From NCBI GenBank assembly GCA_965203835.1, contig OZ241919.1, forward strand, positions 992,001-1,056,000: a stretch of 64,000 bases of DNA. The letters run 5' to 3'. The position numbers and the translations under genes are program-made. Below the pieces are notes generated by a model. That model was not told the DNA's origin, ran no database searches, and saw nothing but the letters and a program-made list of their open reading frames with translations. Position 1 is the stretch's first letter, and each line of letters starts with the position of its first letter. Below, one piece after another: positions 59,085-64,000 of the stretch. Source of the DNA: CBDCFV01 sp965203835 (lineage in GTDB: Bacteria > Chloroflexota > Dehalococcoidia > Lucifugimonadales > UBA3495).

Positions 59085-59609
59085 ATGGCCACCTCCAAAA
59101 AGATAATCATCATTGCCGGGCCCAACGGCGCCGGTAAGACTACCTTCGCTATGGAGTTCCTGCCTAACGAAGCGGATACGTTGACATTCATCAACGCCGA
59201 CCTGATAGCCGCCGGGTTGAACCCGCTTCAGCCAGAGTCTGAGGCGATGCAGGCGGGCAGGTTGATGTTGAGAATGATCGACGACCGTGTTAGTAAGGGA
59301 GAGAGCTTCGCTTTCGAGACTACATTGAGCGGTCGTGGCTACGCTCGCATGATCCGCGAATGGCAGGAACAGGGTTACTGGGTTAAACTGTACTTCCTAC
59401 GGCTCCCGGACCCGGAAGCGTCCATTGCCCGTGTCCGGCACCGGGTAATGCGTGGGGGCCACAACATTCCTCAGGACACAATTCGCCAGCGGTTTCAGAG
59501 AGGGTGGGCGAACTTCAATTCCGTATACCGGGACCTGGTGGACGAGTGGGCCGTCTACGATAACTCCGGAGACAGGCCCATGTTATTGGAAGAAGGGGGC
59601 AGGCAATGA
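59085..59609 (+). CDS. zeta-toxin-like P-loop kinase
   Basis: 174 residues. Walker A IIIAGPNGAGKTT (about 12-19), then FINADLIAAGLNP, ETTLSGRGYARMIREWQEQG and VRHRVMRGGHNIPQDTIRQR. This matches COG4185/zeta-toxin-family kinases, which phosphorylate UDP-sugars or nucleotides in toxin members. It starts three bases after the helicase stop. Confidence 0.85.
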   Translation: MATSKKIIIIAGPNGAGKTTFAMEFLPNEADTLTFINADLIAAGLNPLQPESEAMQAGRLMLRMIDDRVSKGESFAFETTLSGRGYARMIREWQEQGYWVKLYFLRLPDPEASIARVRHRVMRGGHNIPQDTIRQRFQRGWANFNSVYRDLVDEWAVYDNSGDRPMLLEEGGRQ

Positions 59610-59836
59610 CTTCACGGGACGAGCAAACTCCGGCACAGGTCAAGAGGCCGCGCGACCCGGACATGATTGGCGCTGAGGCGGCCATGCACAGGGCTGCCCA
59701 AAAAGCACGTCAAAAGTCTTTCGACGCGGGCCTTCCGGTGGCCGTGGTCAAGGATGGCAAGGTTCTCTGGGAGTGGGCCGACGGCACCTATACCGACGTG
59801 CTTGAAGACGACCCTGAAGTGAAGAAGAAGGTATAA
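59606..59836 (+). CDS. small partner protein of the zeta-like kinase
   Basis: 76 residues. It overlaps the kinase stop (ATGA). A helical N-terminal half (IGAEAAMHRAAQKARQKSFD) is followed by GLPVAVVKDGKVLWEWADGT, a beta-hairpin. Homologues with this hairpin often sit next to zeta-like genes, so an antitoxin role is plausible but not shown. Confidence 0.65.
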   Translation: MTSRDEQTPAQVKRPRDPDMIGAEAAMHRAAQKARQKSFDAGLPVAVVKDGKVLWEWADGTYTDVLEDDPEVKKKV

Positions 59837-59855
59837 GACACCCCCGGCAACGCCG

Positions 59856-60104
59856 TCAGGAAACGACCCGCAGCCCAATCCCCAACAGCGCGCCGGCAAA
59901 GAACCCCAGGGTAAGGTCGTACAGGTCACGGGACAGGGTGTCTCGCTTGTGCCAGTAGGAACCCAGTTGGTACACGTATTGAACGCCGGTCAAGGCGAGT
60001 CCCAATGGCGCGAAGCCTTGGGAGATCAGCAACGCCCCGAAGCCCGCGCCAAGCCAATGGCACAGGTAGTTGGACCAGTTTTTGCGCCAGTCTCTTGGAC
60101 TCAA
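59856..60104 (-). CDS. small membrane protein of the prophage region
   Basis: 82 residues with two hydrophobic helices (about 16-40 and 65-80) and short polar ends. Sits at the prophage edge, convergent with the helicase operon; could be a holin-like protein, but no diagnostic motif is seen. Confidence 0.45.
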   Translation of the reverse strand: MSPRDWRKNWSNYLCHWLGAGFGALLISQGFAPLGLALTGVQYVYQLGSYWHKRDTLSRDLYDLTLGFFAGALLGIGLRVVS

Positions 60105-60176
60105 CCTCTTTCATCCTCCGGTTGCACTTGTTCCACTGTTCCCGATGCTCCCTGGGTGAGATGTTGCCCAACTTCC

Positions 60177-60998
60177 CTACGCCAGCACCTTCCGGTACGG
60201 CTCCAGTAGCAAGCGCACGTCGGTGTCAACGTCCGAGTCCACGTAGAAGGGTTCGAAGTCGGCGGCGCGGGTCCAGATGCGGGCTGCCTGAATGAGGGCG
60301 GCACGCTCCACCGAGGCGGGCCAGCGCAGGATGTGAACAGTGGAGCCGTCGGCGTGGGCGCCGGGAGTGGTCCCGTTGAGGCCGCGGCTGACCGACAGAG
60401 TATCTTCGGCGATGTTGATTACCAGCAGTTGCTCCTCGCCAATGATGACCGTTTGGCCCACAGCGAATTGAGTTCCGTCGCTGACGGAGATTGTTGCGCC
60501 ATCCGGCGTCACGGCGGCGTCATGTACCACGGCGCCGCTGGCTTCCTTGAACTCCCGGTAACCCCAAGTACCCTGGACTCGGAAGCGGCGTTCCCCCTTG
60601 GCGAAGCCGGTCTTGGGGCCGGACTTCCCGACGCGGAGGGACGTATAGGGCCGACCCCAATGCGCCTCAGGGTCGGCGTCGTATGGCTCCAGCCAATACT
60701 CCCCGGCCTTCCAAGAGTGGCTGAAGGTGTCGTCGCCGTCCACGTCCTCGGTCAAGGACGCCAACGACACCAAGTCCGGCACCGGCAATCTCGCGCCGCC
60801 GCCGCCGTCGATTTCCAGGGTTTGAACGCGGGGGTAGAAGCGGCGGTTACAGTAGTGGTCGACCCAGTCGGACACCGCCAGGAGGAGTTGGAACATTTCG
60901 TCGTCGTCTCCAGTACCGGAGGCGGGGTCTTTCAGAAGGCTGTCATCCTTCAGCTTGGCGAGGTCGCCGTAGAGTGAGCGGTAGGCTTCGCGTGCCAT
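60177..60998 (-). CDS. phage gp6-like head-tail connector protein
   Basis: 273 residues. DEMFQLLLAVSDWVDHYCNRRFYP is the N-terminal helix pair of gp6-type connectors; FRVQGTWGY and a C-terminal ERAALIQAARIWTRA complete the family pattern. It joins the head to the tail. An inserted segment (about 165-225, VIIGEEQLLVINIAED) looks like a small beta domain, as in connector proteins with an insert. Its transcript direction agrees with the capsid gene. Confidence 0.75.
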   Translation of the reverse strand: MAREAYRSLYGDLAKLKDDSLLKDPASGTGDDDEMFQLLLAVSDWVDHYCNRRFYPRVQTLEIDGGGGARLPVPDLVSLASLTEDVDGDDTFSHSWKAGEYWLEPYDADPEAHWGRPYTSLRVGKSGPKTGFAKGERRFRVQGTWGYREFKEASGAVVHDAAVTPDGATISVSDGTQFAVGQTVIIGEEQLLVINIAEDTLSVSRGLNGTTPGAHADGSTVHILRWPASVERAALIQAARIWTRAADFEPFYVDSDVDTDVRLLLEPYRKVLA

Positions 60999-61020
60999 TG
61001 AAGTCTCCTGTGCGGGTATA

Positions 61021-61088
61021 GATTCCCGCCCCCGCCTTCGCGGGGGTGACGTTCCTTCGCGGGGGTGACGTTCCTTCGCGGGAATGAC
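61021..61088. repeat. composite palindromic repeat inside the prophage module
   Basis: GATTCCCGCCCCCGCCTTCG, CGGGGGTGACGTTCCTTCGC twice and GGAATGAC. The same units as at 12236 and 51781, here between two phage structural genes, showing that it can enter phage DNA. Confidence 0.85.
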
Positions 61089-61124
61089 AAATTGTAAGAA
61101 CGAGCCACGGATGGGAGTATCGGG

Positions 61125-61505
61125 CTAACTTTCCTCGGTGTACTGGACCAGTATCTTGTGGGGATATTGGGGCGGGCGTCCGCGCCACCGGGCGCTGAGG
61201 ACCTCGTCCCGCAGTCCGCGCGGGCCTTGGTCTTTCAGAAAGACCCGCGTGGACGCGGAGCCTTCGTCGGGCACCGTCAGAATGTCGATGCCCTTGCTCG
61301 GGTCGGTGACGATATTGTCAGCTGTGCCGAAGTAGAGTTCCAAGAGGTGGCGGCCGTCGCTTGCGTCCTGCAATACCTTGACCTGCACCAGCCTGGCCCT
61401 GTAGCCCTTGGAGGGCGTCAACAACGTTTGCCGGTCATTGGTGGTGTTGGATTCGACTTCGCGGACTTTAATCACGTAAGGGCGGCGGCGGACTCTTGCG
61501 CTCAT
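61125..61505 (-). CDS. phage structural-module protein, paralogue 1
   Basis: 126 residues from ATG 61505. Pattern RARLVQVKVLQDASDGRHLLELYFG, STRVFLKDQGPRGLRDEVLS and KILVQYTEES at the end. Clearly paralogous to the next gene (same order, about one third identical). The start codon overlaps the stop of the upstream gene by one base. Probably a virion protein (its beta-rich pattern suits decoration or tail proteins); no family recognised. Confidence 0.55.
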   Translation of the reverse strand: MSARVRRRPYVIKVREVESNTTNDRQTLLTPSKGYRARLVQVKVLQDASDGRHLLELYFGTADNIVTDPSKGIDILTVPDEGSASTRVFLKDQGPRGLRDEVLSARWRGRPPQYPHKILVQYTEES

Positions 61506-61918
61506 CAACTCTCCTCGGTGTACTCAACCATTACCTTGTGGACGCCCCTGGGAGGGCTGCCGGCCCACCTTCCGCTGAGCGGCTCGTCCCGGAGACCTCT
61601 TGGGCCTTCCTCCCTGAGGTAGGTCCTGGTGGAGGCCTCCCCAAGGTTGGGAACGTCCAGCACGTCCACGGCCTTGTCCGGGTTGGCGTTGATGGTCTCC
61701 CCGTCGCCGAAGTAGACCTCGTACAGGTGCCGCCCGTCGGCCCGTTCCTGAATGACCCTGACCCTCAGCACCCGGACCCGCTTTCCCTTGTTGGGGACGG
61801 CGATGTCCTCCCTGATGTTCGACGTGTTGGAGTCGTGGGCGTTGAGCAGCACGACGTAGGCACGGCTGCGGGGTGTCACCCGCCGGGACGACCGCCCGGA
61901 GGCGCGGGGCGCGGTCAT
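61505..61918 (-). CDS. phage structural-module protein, paralogue 2
   Basis: 137 residues. Basic N-terminus (RSSRRVTPRSRAYVVLL), then RVRVLRVRVIQERADGRHLYEVYFG, STRTYLREEGPRGLRDEPLS and VMVEYTEES. The shared ends with paralogue 1 (DGRHL, EEGPRGLRDE/D QGPRGLRDE, YTEES) show tandem duplication. Overlaps the next gene by four bases. Confidence 0.55.
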   Translation of the reverse strand: MTAPRASGRSSRRVTPRSRAYVVLLNAHDSNTSNIREDIAVPNKGKRVRVLRVRVIQERADGRHLYEVYFGDGETINANPDKAVDVLDVPNLGEASTRTYLREEGPRGLRDEPLSGRWAGSPPRGVHKVMVEYTEES

Positions 61919-62109
61919 CGCAGCAGCCTGCCTACGCTGGCCCCGCCAAGCCCGGCGATGGCGGCAAGGGAGGCGGTGAGGGCATTGCCGTTAATGCCCT
62001 GGCTGAGGGCGTAGCCCTCCAGCACACCGATAGTGACGATCGCAAGGCCGGCAACGAACGGGTAGGCCTTACCGGCGGTTGACTGGGGCCGCGGCTTGAG
62101 TAAATTCAT
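61915..62109 (-). CDS. small membrane protein of the prophage module
   Basis: 64 residues from ATG 62109. One or two hydrophobic helices (AYPFVAGLAIVTIGVLEGYAL and LAAIAGLGGASVGRLL). Overlaps the following gene by four bases. No function assigned. Confidence 0.45.
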   Translation of the reverse strand: MNLLKPRPQSTAGKAYPFVAGLAIVTIGVLEGYALSQGINGNALTASLAAIAGLGGASVGRLLR

Positions 62110-62284
62110 CCTGAACTCCACGTGCATGTCCTGTTGTGCGCCAGCGCTTCAGACCAGCGGGACGTATTCGATTCCTTGATGTTGATTTACCGCAAAGAGC
62201 GCCGAGAACGCCGAGTTTTCAGGTTTTTTGCTCCACAGAAGAAAGCTCCACGAACACGACACTCTCGGTGACAAATGGGCTGGA

Positions 62285-63616
62285 CTAGACCCCGGTGATG
62301 TTGTATTGCAAGGCGGTGTGGGTGGCGGACGCCCGGTTGCCGCTGCGTTCCTGAAGCGCGATGCGGAAGCTGACGACCATGATGTTCTGCCGTTTTTGAG
62401 GGTCGCGCACCGTTTCGATAGCCAATTCCCGCTTGAACCCTACGAGCCACTGGGTGCGATTCAGGACCAGCAGCCGCCCAGTCGTAGCGTCGTTTCCGCT
62501 GTCGGTGACTTTGCCGTCGGCATCTGCCGGCCTCATCTGCTCGGACACTATGACCGGAACGCCCTCAACGGCGCCCAACTGGCCGGTTAGCACCGTGGCT
62601 TGGGGGCCGAACTTGTCCAACGTGCGGAAGCTATCTATTGAGAGGGACCGGATGTAGGTGTTGATGTCGCAGATGTACACCACTTCCGACGGGCGCACAC
62701 CGTACTTGCCCAGCTTGGCCCGCACCTCGTTGAACATGTCGTCGGACACGGCGGCTCCGTGGTTGTTGGCTTGGTCGGCGTTGTCCACCAAGGGGAGGTG
62801 GAGGATGCCGTCGAACCCCACCAGCCACTGGGCCTTGCCGGCGTCGGTGGACGATATGGTGGCGCCGTCGGCGTTGATGTTGTTGGTCGTGGTGGTGTCG
62901 GAGTTCAGCAGCACGTCGTCGATGACCTCCCGCGCGTTCCGCAACAGGCTGCGCCGCAACTCCTCCATCATGGCGATGACGCCGTCCTCATCCAGGTCGT
63001 AAGACCAAGGCACCTCGGCCACCAGTTCGAAAGCGGTCAGGGTCTGGCGGGCGGTCCTCAATGCCGTGCCGGTAGTGGCCACGTTCTCCGTGCCGGGGTA
63101 CCAGTTCACGTCGCCCAACTGGAGGGGAATCTGGAACGGGTTGCTGGGCATTTGCACCGTGTTGAACAGGGGAGCGACGGAGGTCTCGAGGTTGACGTCG
63201 TCCCACAGGGCCCGTGCCTCCTGGGTATCGACGAGTTCGTCCCCGGCGCCGGCGGTGGTGGAGTCCATCGCGGCCTTGATGTTGGTCTGCCAGTCTTCCA
63301 GCATCCGGGGGTGCAGCCCGGACGGGTCCCTGAGCTGGGCATTGAGCAGGCTGCGAATGCAGGCCAGGTCCAGCACGTCCAACCCTTCATACTTGCCAAA
63401 GGCCACCCGCGGGCGGTCGCCGCCGGAGAACCTGGAGAGAATGGCCCGCTTCTCGCATTCCCGCCATGCGTCCTGGGCGTGGGTCAACTGGGCGGCGATG
63501 CGGTCCAACTCCTCCTTCAACGGGGGTATGTCGGCGTCCATGCGAGACTGGTAGTACTCCCGGACGGATGCCACTTCCCGCTTGATAAGGTCCAGATCGT
63601 GTGCTCCGATGGTCAT
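62285..63616 (-). CDS. phage major capsid protein (HK97-like)
   Basis: 443 residues. An N-terminal coiled-coil scaffold-like segment (KREVASVREYYQSRMDADIPPLKEELDRI, described by its ends at residues 12-40) is followed by the capsid part: WYPGTENVATTG, VIAMMEELRRSLLRNAREVIDDVLLNSD, VYICDINTYIRSL, GVPVIVSEQM and NRTQWLVGFKRELAIETVRDPQ. These suit the HK97 fold of major head proteins. The gene order after a prohead protease supports this. A 157-base gap follows downstream (62128-62284) with no gene seen. Confidence 0.8.
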   Translation of the reverse strand: MTIGAHDLDLIKREVASVREYYQSRMDADIPPLKEELDRIAAQLTHAQDAWRECEKRAILSRFSGGDRPRVAFGKYEGLDVLDLACIRSLLNAQLRDPSGLHPRMLEDWQTNIKAAMDSTTAGAGDELVDTQEARALWDDVNLETSVAPLFNTVQMPSNPFQIPLQLGDVNWYPGTENVATTGTALRTARQTLTAFELVAEVPWSYDLDEDGVIAMMEELRRSLLRNAREVIDDVLLNSDTTTTNNINADGATISSTDAGKAQWLVGFDGILHLPLVDNADQANNHGAAVSDDMFNEVRAKLGKYGVRPSEVVYICDINTYIRSLSIDSFRTLDKFGPQATVLTGQLGAVEGVPVIVSEQMRPADADGKVTDSGNDATTGRLLVLNRTQWLVGFKRELAIETVRDPQKRQNIMVVSFRIALQERSGNRASATHTALQYNITGV

Positions 63617-63671
63617 GTTGTTCTCCTTGTCAGATGAATTGTCCGAATCGGAATTACGCGCGGCTCGTGAG

Positions 63672-64000
63672 CTAAAACGGACGTATTGAATCCCGCAGCG
63701 CCCTTATCACCTCATCCACCGCCGTGTCCAATGGGGCGGTCTGCTTCAGGTACTCGCCCAACAGCGGCGCTTGGTCCAAAGCCTTTCGCAAAGCGTGGCT
63801 GTTGGCGGGTACGGGGACCGCGCTGGTCTCCAGCAACTCCTGTTCCAGGAAGCGGATTCCCAGGAAGGCCCCGGTCTTGTCGTTGCGTCGCTCTTCGTAA
63901 CGCAAGGGCTTGAATCCCACGGAGACGCCCCGCTGGTAGCCGGACCGGTACAACAGGGCCACCTCCCGGGCGAACCCGGTGGGGGCGAACTTCATTCGCG
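63672..64000 (-). CDS. HK97-type prohead protease, C-terminal part (runs off the window)
   Basis: The last 108 or so codons of a gene that continues beyond position 64000. YRSGYQRGVSVGFKPL and EQELLETSAVPVPAN are typical of the second half of HK97 prohead proteases (S78 family), containing the strand and helix after the catalytic His/Ser. The reading frame is still open at the window end; the start lies outside. Confidence 0.8.
   Translation of the reverse strand, partial: RMKFAPTGFAREVALLYRSGYQRGVSVGFKPLRYEERRNDKTGAFLGIRFLEQELLETSAVPVPANSHALRKALDQAPLLGEYLKQTAPLDTAVDEVIRALRDSIRPF

Noticed and set aside
62187..62450. 87-residue open frame downstream of the capsid gene
   Set aside because: It mostly overlaps the capsid gene in another frame and is Arg/His-rich without a family.

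Overview
The window looks like a free-living or host-associated member of the Chloroflexota, most likely Dehalococcoidia/SAR202-like. DNA is GC-rich. The gene content is typical of that group as I know it: stand-alone xanthine-dehydrogenase/CoxL-type subunits, an F420/FMN luciferase-like oxidoreductase, MmgE/PrpD, amidase and amidohydrolase genes, a DUF1800-DUF1501-NHL cluster, an FmdB zinc ribbon, many Uma2 nucleases and PaREP1/HEPN-like small proteins. This placement is inference; there is no rRNA or tRNA in the window to test it.

Layout. 0.1-4.2 kb: an alcohol-dehydrogenase-like gene, an MmgE/PrpD gene and two queuosine-pathway genes (queC, queF). 4.2-7.4 kb: an ECF sigma factor overlapping a large membrane protein whose N-terminus sits where an anti-sigma factor is expected and whose C-terminus is a von Willebrand A domain. 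7.4-15 kb: small stress and metabolite-damage proteins (VOC, RidA, OsmC), a CPA2 cation/proton antiporter, a BtuF-like binding protein, a LON-substrate-binding-domain protein and a periplasmic sulfite-oxidase-like enzyme with its cytochrome c. 15-21 kb: a mobile, repeat-rich zone with small hypotheticals, three PaREP1 paralogues, remnants of a DNA methyltransferase and an HNH endonuclease. 21-34 kb: gamma-glutamyltransferase, an IscA-like protein with a Cys-Gly tail, a xanthine-dehydrogenase-family subunit coupled to a fourth PaREP1 gene, an ImmA/IrrE peptidase, an LLM oxidoreductase and the NHL/DUF1501/DUF1800 cluster. 34-48 kb: an accessory zone with two intact insertion sequences, each interrupting a gene whose frame is restored exactly if the element is removed. 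48-56.5 kb: membrane proteins, a STAS protein, two ferritin-like/R2-like paralogues, a DUF433/DUF5615 toxin-antitoxin pair and a repeat-rich cyclophilin. 56.8-59.8 kb: a three-gene operon of helicase, zeta-like kinase and small protein. 59.9-64 kb: a prophage structural module on the minus strand that runs off the window.

The most notable result is two probable selenoprotein genes about 2.3 kb apart. In each, an in-frame TGA stands exactly where the family has a conserved Cys, the protein continues with family-typical sequence after it, and a perfect seven-base-pair hairpin with a G-U-bearing loop lies 16-20 nt downstream, as in bacterial SECIS elements. One is OsmC-like (Sec at residue 120 of 145). 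The other is a BtuF-like binding protein with a C-E-V-Sec motif (Sec at residue 98 of 310). Naive gene calling would split or truncate both.

A second theme is recent transposition and decay. An ISKra4-type element (35475-37149, 9-bp target duplication) splits a Uma2 gene. An IS630-type element (46531-47751, TA duplication) separates an adenosine-deaminase-like gene from its start codon. The methyltransferase downstream of that gene carries what looks like a Trp-to-stop change. A palindromic dispersed repeat (core TTCCCGC-loop-GCGGGAA) occurs at ten or more places between genes and in places forms tandem arrays or extends genes.
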